A stretch of 64,000 nt of DNA from positions 1 to 64,000 of the forward strand of contig NZ_JADFFK010000025.1 of NCBI RefSeq assembly GCF_015223355.1. Reading direction: 5' to 3'. Position numbers and translations under genes: made by a program. This DNA comes from Salipiger mangrovisoli. Its GTDB lineage: Bacteria > Pseudomonadota > Alphaproteobacteria > Rhodobacterales > Rhodobacteraceae. Below, piece by piece: positions 1 through 7,751 of this stretch; positions within the stretch are counted from its first letter, which is position 1, and each line of letters starts with the position of its first letter. Below the pieces are notes generated by a model. That model did not search any database. It was not told the origin of the DNA and saw only the letters and a list, made by a program, of their open reading frames with translations.

Positions 1-2
1 AC

Positions 3-412
3 GCGCGCGCCTCGGCCGAGGTCGTGCTGATGGCAGAGGCGGTGATGGGCACAGCTTTCCAAGATATCCTTGGCCCGTCTCCGAACAGGTCGAAGAAAAG
101 GGAGCCGGTCGCGCGCGCGGACTGAGCCGACGCGCCGCTGTCGGGCGGGCAAGGTCGCGGTATTCACCGGTGCGCTCGTCATGACGCGCGTCCAGGCTGT
201 CGAGGCCGCGGCGCGCGTCGGCATCACCACGGCGCAGAGCGTATCGAAGAGTATCCATCCGCAGGTCGTTGGTGACCATGATCTCTCGGCGCTGGCGGCA
301 GGGGAGAGCAAGAGCTCCAAGCACCTGAAGGCCGAGAAGCTCATTGCCGAGGGCCACGCCTTTGCAGATCATCGGTAAATCGGACTTCTTGGCGCTGATC
401 GCCGCAAGCTGA
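3..412 (+). pseudogene. broken 3'-5' exonuclease with BRCT domain, C-terminal part
   Basis: Pieces of three reading frames together match the end of a DNA polymerase III epsilon-like exonuclease that carries a BRCT domain. Bases 3-122 encode AEVVLMAEAVMGTAFQDIL, which resembles the segment after the nuclease domain, and then hit a stop. In another frame, bases about 148-369 give a recognisable BRCT core (KVAVFTGAL, VVGDHDLSALA, KSSKHLKAEKLIAEG). A further shift near 370 is needed to reach the expected last strand (IIGKSDFLALI) and the stop at 410-412. The gene runs off the left edge, so only its 3' end is seen. Two frame breaks make a functional product unlikely. The BRCT match is from recalled family motifs. 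Bases 413-700 hold nothing I can assign. Confidence 0.6.
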
Positions 413-699
413 AGCTATCCCCGAAACAGGTCTGCCTGCGCTACGTTTCGATTTGTCGGCAGCACAGGACGCGGCAGATGCGCCGCAGGTGTTGCCTGAG
501 CCTTGTCGTCTGACGGCCAAGTGCAGATCGCCGACCCGCTGGTGGCCCCCCTCCATAGGGAGCCGATTGCCAGTCCCGGCCACGCAGGGACTGGCAGGGA
601 GGGACAATTTGGCCAGCTTGCGAAGGTTCTGGGTGTTTATGGCGCAGCTAAGGTCGGCAGTTGATCGTGCCGCCGCGTGAAGGTCAGGGCCCTGATGGA

Positions 700-1390
700 C
701 CTCGATGGGTGTTCTGCCTCGAAGCGCCGGAGGCGGGCGCTCGATGTCCACCGTGTTCGAGAGCCGCCAGGACAGCATCCGGCGGGCCCGATCCATGATC
801 GCCACGCGGCGGTGGAAGCTGCGCCGGATGGGAATGTACTGCCCGGCAGGGCATTGCGCTGCGATCCCCCGCGAGGCCGACGGCTGCCGTGGAACGGCGT
901 CTCGAAGACCTACGCGTCCCCTCTCGGGACCATGCGTCGCATGACCCTGCCAGACCTTGGATCAGCTTGATCAGCGCGCCTTGCTGGGTGATCGACGGCA
1001 CCCTGTGCGCTGGCGCGATCATCCCTCGCCTCCGGCACATGCTCACCGTCCGGGTGCCGGTGGGCTTGAACCGATGGCGCCTTCATTGGCGCGCCTTAGG
1101 TCAAAAAAACCGCCATGCCACCGGCCGATCCTGGCGCGCAGCGTCTCGATCTCGCCCTCCTTCCCGGCTGCCTGCGCCTCGACCCTGCCGGAGAAGAATC
1201 CGTTCATGCCATCGGGAGCCTGCTGCTTCCGGGGGTCGATCTGAGCCTGACGCACGCCGTGCTTTGTCACCCGCTCGGCGACCGTCTGCTCGCCAAAGAT
1301 GGCCCCAAGCGTTGCCTTTGCCTTGAGCTCGGCGCTGGAATTCCTTCGTTTGCCGCCCATGCCGTTCTTCCGCGTCACCGTGGGCGGCAA
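700..1390 (-). mobile_element. degenerate IS3-family element (orfA and orfB remnants)
   Basis: On the minus strand, bases 1390-1130 encode an orfA-like HTH protein (GGKRRNSSAELKAKATLGAI, GEQTVAERVTKHGV, MNGFFSGRVEAQ), the normal start of an IS3-family transposase. Below 1046 the orfB frame is broken. RRGMIAPAHRVPSITQQGAL resembles the orfB N-terminus. After a large deletion, bases about 845-735 resume with a DDE-domain segment (YIPIRRSF, VAIMDRARRMLSWRLSNTVD). Most of orfB, including a complete catalytic triad, is missing. I could not define terminal inverted repeats. The element is dead and marks this edge of the window as an insertion-prone zone. Confidence 0.7.
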
Positions 1391-1517
1391 GCTTGGCGGA
1401 GTGTTCGAATCTCGGGGAGCACTTCACGGCCCTATGGGGCTCGCGGAAGGGATGGATGGCACGGAGCCTGATCACGGCGGTGATTGGCAACAGCGACGCG
1501 TTGAGGTGATCGGGACT

Positions 1518-1910
1518 TCAGCTTTTCGGGCAATCCTCGACCACGGTGACGACCGCATCTTCATGAGCAACGCCGTTGGCCCATTCATAGAGCTCTGCGA
1601 GGATACCACGCAGGGCCTCTCCCCGCGCTGTCAGGCTGTAGGTGACTTCGCGCGGATAGGTATGCGTCTCCGTCCGCCGGACGAGATCGCGGCCTGTCAT
1701 CCCGGTGATCCGTTCAGTCAGAACCTTGGGTGAGATCCGTGGCAGGCGAAGCTGAAGCTCCGAGAAACGTTTCGGCCCATCCGAGAGATGCCATATCAGC
1801 AGGGCGTTCCAGCGGTGACCCAGAAAGCCCAACCAGTCCTCCGCCACGCATTCGTCGGGGCGACAGGCGGTCGTCGGTGACGCTGTGGGTCGGGGCATCG
1901 TGCTTCCCAT
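1518..1910 (-). CDS. HxlR-family transcriptional regulator
   Basis: A small winged-helix DNA-binding regulator of about 130 residues, the usual size for HxlR proteins. An N-terminal Cys pair (CRPDEC) is followed by the typical core (FLGHRWNALLIWHLSDGP, RFSEL, ISPKVLTERI) and the wing region (REVTYSLTARGEAL). HxlR proteins often respond to thiol-reactive or electrophilic signals through the N-terminal cysteine; applying that here is inference. It is divergent from the oxidoreductase at 1986, with 75 bases between the start codons, so that gene is the probable target. The start at 1910 (MGSTMPRP) fits the family length; an ATG four codons downstream has a slightly better purine-rich leader. Confidence 0.8.
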   Translation of the reverse strand: MGSTMPRPTASPTTACRPDECVAEDWLGFLGHRWNALLIWHLSDGPKRFSELQLRLPRISPKVLTERITGMTGRDLVRRTETHTYPREVTYSLTARGEALRGILAELYEWANGVAHEDAVVTVVEDCPKS

Positions 1911-1985
1911 TTGGTTAGTCCAGAGTCGCTGTGTTCTAGGCGCTTGAGGATTCTCCAGAAGGTCCGACTGCGCAAGGAACATGAC

Positions 1986-2981
1986 ATGAAACGGATACTC
2001 ATTGTTGGCGGCTATGGCCATGTGGGACAAAAGATCGCGCGCCGTCTCGTGGCGCTCGGCCAGACAGTGACACTCGCAGGGCGTGACGGTGCAAAGGCGG
2101 CGGCGGCTGCGGCACGGCTGGGCTGCGAGGGGGCGACGCTCGACCTCAATCGCCCCGAAAGCTGGTCAACGCCGCTCTCGGCAACCGAGGTGGTGATCTG
2201 CTGCATGGACACGCCGACGGCCGAGTTCGCGCGGGCCGTGTTGGCACGTGGTGCGCGCTATATCGACATTTCCGCGACCGACGCGGTGCTGCGTCGGATC
2301 GAAGCCCTGGATGGGCTGGCGCAGGAGAGGGACACGCTTGCGGTAGTGTCGGTCGGACTAGCGCCGGGTTTGAGCAATCTTCTGGTGCGGGAGGCGCGCG
2401 CACGGCATCCGGCGGCGACCCGGTTCCGCATCGGCGTTTTGCTGGGGCTGGGGGACAGCCATGGTCCGGCAGCCATTGACTGGACCCTGCGCAGTCTCGC
2501 TCCGCTTTCACGCACGGATTTCGAGCCGGTGAGGTTTGGTTCGGATCGCTGGGCCCTGCCGTCGATACCCTTCGACTTTGCCGATCAACACAGCTTGATA
2601 CGCAGAGGCTACCCGAAGGTGGAGACCCGCCTGGCACTGGCGTCACCGTTGATCTTCCCGCGAAGCTTGCAGCTTCTGGCGTGGATGGCTGGCCGCTCGA
2701 CCTGGCGTAAGGCACTGCAAAGAAGCATGCCTTTCCTGAGGCTCGGGAATGACCGGGCGGCATTGGTCGTAGAGGCCTACGAAGGGACCGGTGCGCGTCC
2801 CGCAATTCGCCTGTCAATAGAGGGCCGCAGGGAGGCGGAGATCACGGCGCAGGTCGCCGCGGAAGTCGCAATGCGGACAGCAGAAATGCCGGCGAAGGGC
2901 GTGAGGCATATCGATGAGCTGATGCGCCTGGCAGATATTCAAGACGCATTGTCCGCCCAAGGTATCGTATCCGATCCCTGA
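1986..2981 (+). CDS. NAD(P)-binding oxidoreductase, saccharopine dehydrogenase-like
   Basis: A 331-residue protein that opens with a Rossmann fold (ILIVGGYGHVGQKIARRL, glycine-rich GGYGHVG at residues 8-14), followed by a second-strand basic residue in AGRDG. This favours NADP(H). The arrangement is that of saccharopine dehydrogenase-type proteins: the N-terminal dinucleotide domain is followed by a substrate region (YIDISATDAVLRR, APGLSNLLVREA). The substrate is unknown. The ATG at 1986 is preceded by AAGGA; an upstream in-frame start near 1911 would overlap the divergent regulator and lacks such a site. The neighbouring HxlR gene suggests induction by a reactive small molecule, which is inference. 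Confidence 0.8.
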   Translation: MKRILIVGGYGHVGQKIARRLVALGQTVTLAGRDGAKAAAAAARLGCEGATLDLNRPESWSTPLSATEVVICCMDTPTAEFARAVLARGARYIDISATDAVLRRIEALDGLAQERDTLAVVSVGLAPGLSNLLVREARARHPAATRFRIGVLLGLGDSHGPAAIDWTLRSLAPLSRTDFEPVRFGSDRWALPSIPFDFADQHSLIRRGYPKVETRLALASPLIFPRSLQLLAWMAGRSTWRKALQRSMPFLRLGNDRAALVVEAYEGTGARPAIRLSIEGRREAEITAQVAAEVAMRTAEMPAKGVRHIDELMRLADIQDALSAQGIVSDP

Positions 2982-3129
2982 AGGGACAGGGGTATCACGA
3001 TTCACGTTGATAACTTCGGCGCGCATCTGCCTAGGGTGGCGTCCCAAGGCGTGGTGTGGCTTTCGGTGGCCATCGGGTTTCTCGGTAGGATCGGGTTGCT
3101 GCGGCAACCTGAACCGAGGGATGCCCCCG

Positions 3130-3665
3130 ATGCCCGAACCCATGATGGACCTGCGTGCGCCGGTGGAGAGTGCGGGGCAGGCGCGCCATCGGTCCGAACG
3201 CCGCCCCGAACGCCGGTGCCGACCTGCGTCGCGAGATGATCGGCTTTGCTGCCGAGCGGCTGATGGAGCTGGAGGTCGGCACCAAGACCGGTGCTGACTA
3301 TGGCGCGAAGAGCAGCGAGCGCAATGCGCTCGCCCATGCCGGCAATCGCCGTCGCCGGGTGGTCTTGGCCTTCATCGCCGCGGCCTTCGCCCAGCCCGAC
3401 CATGTGGCGGCGAAGGCCGTTGGCGTCTCGTGGCGGATCAGATGCGCGGCAAGCTCCCGAAGCTGGCCACGCTCACGGACACCGCAGAGAAGGACGTCCT
3501 GGCCTATATGACCTTCCTGGCCCGGCATCGCACCAAGCTGCACGGCACCAATCCGATCGCGCGGCCGAACGGCGAGATCAAGCGATGCGCGGACATCGTC
3601 GGCATCTTTCCGAACGAGGCATCGATCCAGCGCCGAGCGGACCTTGTGGATTTGCCGATATCGGT
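3130..3665 (+). pseudogene. IS256-family transposase remnant with internal deletion
   Basis: Segments in two frames line up with the start and the end of an IS256-type transposase. The N-terminal part (MMDLRAPVESA, then REMIGFAAERLMELEVGTKT and GADYGAKSSER) runs straight into a C-terminal segment (NALAHAGNRRRRVVLAFIAA, AFAQPD), so the middle, which holds most of the catalytic domain, has been lost. After a frameshift near 3425 the end continues (DQMRGKLPKLATL, HRTKLHGTNPIARPNGEIKR, VGIFPNEASIQ). Another frame change is needed near 3200. The deletion junction falls at an Arg-Asn codon pair that is probably present on both sides in intact elements, which suggests recombination at a short repeat. 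Confidence 0.75.
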
Positions 3666-3697
3666 GTGCCGGGTCTATGCGCGCCCGGCACTGCTAT

Positions 3698-3720
3698 TTC
3701 CGCAGGCGGCGCTTGCGGAA
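3698..3720 (-). terminator. possible terminator hairpin after the MFS gene
   Basis: TTCCGCA and TGCGGAA form a perfect 7-bp dyad with a 9-base loop, two bases beyond the stop codon of the minus-strand MFS gene. No T-run follows, so this could be a simple mRNA-end hairpin. Confidence 0.4.
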
Positions 3721-3722
3721 GC

Positions 3723-4988
3723 TCATGAGGGCCCGTCTTCCTCCCGCTCGCTTTCCGCATGTTCTACCGCCCAGGTCGTGGCCGCCTCGATGGCGACAAG
3801 GGATGTGGTGGGCAGCACGTTCAAGTAGCTGTCGGTGTCTTTCACCTGGATCGGTGGCCGCTGGGTCATCCGGTAGAGGGAGTAGAGGGCGATCCCAGCG
3901 AATGTCACCGCCAAGACGAGCCAGAAACCTTGCGGTCCGAGGAACTGCATTGCCCATCCGGCGAGCAGCGGCCCGGCGATCGCTCCGATACCGAAGACGA
4001 AGACGAGCGCCCCGGAGGCCGCGGGCATATCATCGGCCGACAGGTCGTCATTGGCATAGGCCAGGAACAGGGAATAGAGCGGTGTGGTCACCCCGCCCGC
4101 AAGGAAGGCCGCGATCAGCAAGAAATCCGAGCGCCCTTCCGTCACCAGGCCGAAGGCGCAGGCGGCTGCGCCCAGGGCGGCTGCGGCGAAGATCAACTTT
4201 CGCCGGTCCATGAAGTCGGACAGCCAACCGATCGGATATTGCAGGAACAGCGCCCCGGCAAAGAGCGTGGCGACGAAGAGCGCGACCTGCGATGTGGTGA
4301 GCCCGATCTGGGTTCCGAAGACCGCCCCCATGCCCGACTGGGTCGCGTAGATGCTGCCCAGCAGGAAGGTTCCGACGGTGCTTAGCGGCGCGTGCCCGAA
4401 AAGTTCCCTGAGAGACATGGCGCGCGTGACGTTGACCGGGGGAGTGGGCGACACCGAAAGCAGGATGGGACCGAAGGAGAGCGAGACCAGGATCGAGGCG
4501 ACGATGAACAGCGACGAGGTGCCTGCATCGCCCAGGGTCAGAAGCCATTGCGCGCCGATCACGCCCAGAGTCTGGGCGATCATGTAGGCCGAGAGCACCT
4601 TGCCACGGGTGTCGTTGGTGGCGGCGTGATTCAGCCAGCTTTCTGCCGACACATAGACCCCGGACATGCAGAAGCCGATGATCAGGCGCAGCAGGGTCCA
4701 GGCCCAGGTCTCGGTCGCAAGCGGCAGAGCGATAAGGCCGGCCGACATGAAACTGCCCAATGCGGCGAAGACGCGTACGTGCCCGACGCGGCGGATCAGC
4801 ACCGGGGTGACCCGGGCCCCGGAGAGAAAGCCGATGTAGTATCCCGAGGTGATCACCGCGAGCGCGCCTGTCGAAAAGCCTTCGAGATCACCACGCAGGC
4901 CGATCAGGGTGAACTGCATGCCGTTTCCGAGCATGATCAGCAGGGTGCCGAGAAGCAGCGCCCAGACGCTGCCGAGAACGGAAATCAT
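3723..4988 (-). CDS. MFS transporter, 12-helix type
   Basis: A 421-residue integral membrane protein with the size and hydrophobic pattern of a 12-TM major facilitator. The first helix begins almost at the start (MISVLGSVWALLLGTLLIML), a loop-2-type motif follows (GYYIGFLSGARVTPVLIRRV), and the two halves are separated by a short cytoplasmic linker around residues 185-210. The C-terminal tail (after LYRMTQRP) is hydrophilic and acidic. The substrate cannot be deduced. The start at 4988 puts the first helix at the N-terminus, as in relatives; the frame stays open upstream to 5162 but that stretch is not membrane-like. It stands alone, facing the IS256 remnant, with no linked regulator in the 587 bases upstream. 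Confidence 0.85.
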   Translation of the reverse strand: MISVLGSVWALLLGTLLIMLGNGMQFTLIGLRGDLEGFSTGALAVITSGYYIGFLSGARVTPVLIRRVGHVRVFAALGSFMSAGLIALPLATETWAWTLLRLIIGFCMSGVYVSAESWLNHAATNDTRGKVLSAYMIAQTLGVIGAQWLLTLGDAGTSSLFIVASILVSLSFGPILLSVSPTPPVNVTRAMSLRELFGHAPLSTVGTFLLGSIYATQSGMGAVFGTQIGLTTSQVALFVATLFAGALFLQYPIGWLSDFMDRRKLIFAAAALGAAACAFGLVTEGRSDFLLIAAFLAGGVTTPLYSLFLAYANDDLSADDMPAASGALVFVFGIGAIAGPLLAGWAMQFLGPQGFWLVLAVTFAGIALYSLYRMTQRPPIQVKDTDSYLNVLPTTSLVAIEAATTWAVEHAESEREEDGPS

Positions 4989-5575
4989 GAAACGTCTCAC
5001 TTGATGCGCGGTGGTTGCGTTCCGACCCTTGCACCAGAATGCGCTCTTGGGGAGGCGCTGACGCGTCATCGGTGGAACGCTTTGCGACATCCATGGAAAT
5101 TGCCCACAATTTGCGTTTGCGTCGGACAAAGTTTCCGGGACGAGACCCCGCCGCTCCTGCATTGGTATTCGACCCGGACCCTGCTCCGGGGCAGGCCGCC
5201 GACGTGTGATCAGCGTGCCGCAAACGATGAACGATCGTCGAAACCCCGAGATGACGCTTAATTTTCGCTACCCTGAAAAATCTGGGCCAAGGCCCAATAT
5301 TTCGATAGCGTCTCCTTCGCGGCCAAGGGGTTTCGGCCACATCATTCGACCCCGCCGACGGGAACTCTTGCTCGGTCGGTCCGACTGCCTTCGATCTTGG
5401 ACTCAGTGCCCTCATGCATAATTGCGGCGCTAGCGCTGGCTGCCCGAAAAGCCACAAATCCGCGGACGGTCGATCCCAGCCAGGAACGGCTCGAAATGGC
5501 GGCTCTCTGCACGCAGATCGACTGCCGAGGGGCGATGAGGGGCTGGCTCAGCCGGGTGACGCCGATGGGGCGCGA
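4989..5575. other. 587-base stretch without a recognised gene
   Basis: No open frame here has recognisable motifs. There is a short GGGCC/GGCCC dyad at 5284-5295 and AT-richer sequence around 5260-5300 that could hold the MFS promoter. The part nearest 5575 is the 3' flank of the LysR gene. Confidence 0.5.
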
Positions 5576-6481
5576 TCACATCTTCGGGGAAAAGAAGCTG
5601 CTGTAGTAGCAGTTCTTCTTTGCGAGGTCTGCGATGTGTTTGCGGAACTCCGAGGTTCGATCACTCTTGTAGAGGACAGAATATTTCACATGCGGAAGCC
5701 TGCCCTCGGTGGGAAGGCGCCTGAGGTGGCCAGCATCTATCAGCGGCTGTGTCACCGGAACCGGCAGATAGCTAATTCCGAGCCCTGACACGGTGAAGCC
5801 GATCTGCGCGACGAGGCTTTCGCATTGCATAGTTCTGTTTGAATGAAAATTTTGCTCTTCGAGCCAACGGTTGTAGATAATCCCGGTGCCGGACCGGTTC
5901 CCTTGAACGAGCAGGGTAAAATCCGCCATTTGCTCCTGCCTCAGAGGGATGTCCCCCGGATAGAGGCTGGGGGCAACCATCCAGGCATTCTCGACCGGGG
6001 CGATCGGCAAGCGTACGCAGCGACTGTCATCGAAGACGTCCGGCACGATGATCAGGTCGATGGAATCCTCGATCAACCGCTCGAACAGCGTGGCGCTCAG
6101 CTCGACCTCCGGCTCGATACTGACCCGCGGGAATTCCGAGCGGATGACACTGACCAGCTTGGGCAGCCAGGTCATCGCGGTGAGCTCGGTGACGCCAAGG
6201 CGAAGGCGTCGGAACATCACCTCGTTCGAACTGGCGCGTTCGATCATCTGGTCGCGATCACTCAGCAGCTTCTTGGCGAAGGAGAGGATCTCATTGCCCT
6301 TGTCGGTCAGGCGGGCAGTGCGCCTCGAGCGGTCGAAGATCTCGATCTGGAACTGGGCCTCCAGCTCCTGCACCCGTTTCGACACCGCCGACTGGGTGGT
6401 GCAGAGCTTGTCGGCGGCGGCGGCGAAGCTGCCGAGATTGGCGATCCAGTAGATGGCCTCGAGTTGCTTGAAGGTGATCAT
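5576..6481 (-). CDS. LysR-family transcriptional regulator of the pxp/TRAP operon
   Basis: A 301-residue LysR-type regulator. The N-terminal winged HTH is clear (ITFKQLEAIYWIANLGSFAA, then TTQSAVSKRVQELEAQ), followed by the linker helix and a substrate-binding domain (LRLGVTELTAMTWLPKLV). It lies 105 bases downstream of pxpA on the same strand, so it may be read both from the long operon and from its own promoter. A 17-base dyad at 6519-6535 is a candidate self-binding site. A longer inverted repeat (6482-6582) would pair the ribosome site (GGAGAGG) just before the ATG. The likely co-inducer is a substrate or product of the operon; this is inferred from position only. Confidence 0.88.
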   Translation of the reverse strand: MITFKQLEAIYWIANLGSFAAAADKLCTTQSAVSKRVQELEAQFQIEIFDRSRRTARLTDKGNEILSFAKKLLSDRDQMIERASSNEVMFRRLRLGVTELTAMTWLPKLVSVIRSEFPRVSIEPEVELSATLFERLIEDSIDLIIVPDVFDDSRCVRLPIAPVENAWMVAPSLYPGDIPLRQEQMADFTLLVQGNRSGTGIIYNRWLEEQNFHSNRTMQCESLVAQIGFTVSGLGISYLPVPVTQPLIDAGHLRRLPTEGRLPHVKYSVLYKSDRTSEFRKHIADLAKKNCYYSSFFSPKM

Positions 6482-6582
6482 GCCGCGCCTCTCCGGGTGG
6501 GGCTGCCGAGGAATACATTCTCATAGCGCATGAGATACCGTATGCCCACATGAGTTTAAGAGACCAGTCGGAGAGGCGCGGC
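6482..6582 (-). promoter_or_regulatory. 14-bp inverted repeat that can sequester the LysR ribosome site
   Basis: GCCGCGCCTCTCCG at 6482-6495 and CGGAGAGGCGCGGC at 6569-6582 are perfect 14-base complements, 73 bases apart. In RNA running from pxpA into the LysR gene, the second arm holds the GGAGAGG Shine-Dalgarno and abuts the ATG. The first arm begins four bases after the pxpA stop. Folding would end the operon or block LysR translation from read-through RNA, whereas RNA begun between the arms would be free of it. Confidence 0.6.
6519..6535. promoter_or_regulatory. LysR-type dyad, candidate operator
   Basis: TCTCAT-AGCGC-ATGAGA is a perfect 6-bp dyad with a 5-base centre. It contains the T-N11-A pattern usual for LysR sites and lies 38 bases before the LysR start, inside the loop of the longer inverted repeat. 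Autoregulation is inferred. Confidence 0.5.
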
Positions 6583-6586
6583 GCGC

Positions 6587-7348
6587 CTAGGCTGCGTAGG
6601 GGGCCATACCGCAGCCGCTGTCGGCAATGCCCGCGCGGATCGCATGGGCCAGATCCAGCGCGCGCGGCGTGTCGCTGTGCACGAGCACCGAGTCGACCTC
6701 CATGGGAACCGTTTTCCCGGTGGTGAGGCGCAGCTTGCCGGTCGCCAGTGTCTCGGCGACGCGTTCGCGGACCGCCTCGGGATCGTGGATCAACGCGCCG
6801 TCGATACCGCGCGGTGCCAGCCGGCCCGGCGCGCTGTAGCCCCGGTCCGCGAGGAAGGAGCGGACGACCGGCAGCCCGAGCGCCTCGGCGGCGCGGGTTG
6901 CCTCGGTGTCGGGCAGGCCGATGAAGGTCAGCGCCGGGTCCACGGCCTTGACCGCCCGCAGGAGGGTTTTCGCGACTTCCGCGTCGGCGAAGGAGAGGTT
7001 TCCCAGTGCGCCATGGAAGTTGAAGTGGGTCAGCGTCCTGCCGCGCAGGCGCGCCACGCCCTGCAGGGCACCGAGCTGTGTGACGGTCATCAGTTCGAGC
7101 TCGCGGTGCGTCATCGGCATCGGACGCCGCCCGAACCCCGCGCGGTCGGGGAACCCGATATGGGCGCCGATGCGCACGGAATTTTCCGCCGCGAGGTCGA
7201 TGGTCTCGCACATGACCTCCGGGTCTCCGGCATGTCCGCCGCAGGCGATGTTTGCCGAGGTGATGAGGGGCATCAGCTCGGCGTCGGGGGCAATGCGGTA
7301 GGGGCCGAAACCTTCGCCAAGGTCCGAGTTCACGTCGATCTGTCGCAT
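6587..7348 (-). CDS. pxpA: 5-oxoprolinase subunit A (LamB/YcsF family)
   Basis: A 253-residue protein of the LamB/YcsF family, the PxpA subunit of ATP-dependent 5-oxoprolinase (opens pyroglutamate to glutamate with PxpB and PxpC). The N-terminus has the family signature (IDVNSDLGEGFGPYRI, then ITSANIACGGHAGDP), and GAHIGFPDRAGFGRR follows. The start at 7348 puts the first strand (MRQIDVNSDLGEG) where relatives have it and lies 5 bases after the stop of the upstream biotin-carrier-like gene. It is the last enzyme gene of an operon that also carries AccC/AccB-like biotin proteins, so the true substrate may be a related amide rather than 5-oxoproline. Confidence 0.88.
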   Translation of the reverse strand: MRQIDVNSDLGEGFGPYRIAPDAELMPLITSANIACGGHAGDPEVMCETIDLAAENSVRIGAHIGFPDRAGFGRRPMPMTHRELELMTVTQLGALQGVARLRGRTLTHFNFHGALGNLSFADAEVAKTLLRAVKAVDPALTFIGLPDTEATRAAEALGLPVVRSFLADRGYSAPGRLAPRGIDGALIHDPEAVRERVAETLATGKLRLTTGKTVPMEVDSVLVHSDTPRALDLAHAIRAGIADSGCGMAPYAA

Positions 7349-7353
7349 GTGTC

Positions 7354-7746
7354 TCAGGCTCCGGTCGTGATCTTGAACGCGGGGCTGCCCCACCCAAGGA
7401 GGCTGTCGGTCTCGGCAAGCTGCTCGGTGACCGTGCCGTCGCAGGGCGCGGTCAGGGTGTTGCGAACCGGGCCGGCGTTCAGGAAGGCAAGAATGTCGCC
7501 CTTGGACACAGGCTGCGGCAGCCCGGTGATCTGCGGCTGGAACAGCCCCGGCGTGTCCGCCGTGACGAAAACCGCCGCTTCGGCGGGGGGCTCTGCGGGC
7601 AGGGTCTCGGCAGTGGCGCAGGCAGCGTCGGCGAAGCGAAGCTCGATCCGGTCATCCGGCGGGCCGAAGGTCAGCGCGGTGACGCCGAAGCGCCGGGACA
7701 CGGCCAGAATGTCCTCGAGGGTGCGGAGGTCGGATGTCATTTCCAT
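7354..7746 (-). CDS. biotin-carrier-like protein without the biotinyl lysine
   Basis: A 130-residue protein with the length and C-terminal fold pattern of a biotin carboxyl carrier (PGLFQPQITGLPQPVSKGD, then TLTAPCDGTVTEQLAETDSL). At the place of the E-A-M-K-M biotinylation motif it reads N-A-G-P-V (residues 90-94), so the lysine is replaced by proline and the hairpin turn is altered. It cannot carry biotin in the usual way. The true carrier (lysine in EAMKM) is encoded in the same operon at 10709. This protein may be a structural or regulatory partner of the PxpBC part. It lies between pxpC and pxpA with 5-base gaps, so it is expressed with them. Confidence 0.7.
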   Translation of the reverse strand: MEMTSDLRTLEDILAVSRRFGVTALTFGPPDDRIELRFADAACATAETLPAEPPAEAAVFVTADTPGLFQPQITGLPQPVSKGDILAFLNAGPVRNTLTAPCDGTVTEQLAETDSLLGWGSPAFKITTGA

Positions 7747-7751
7747 GCGGC

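Noticed and set aside
413-690. Minus-strand frame with INTQNLRKLAKLSLPAS as a transposase end
   Set aside because: The pattern is only loosely like the ends of some DDE transposases; it is too short and isolated to assign.
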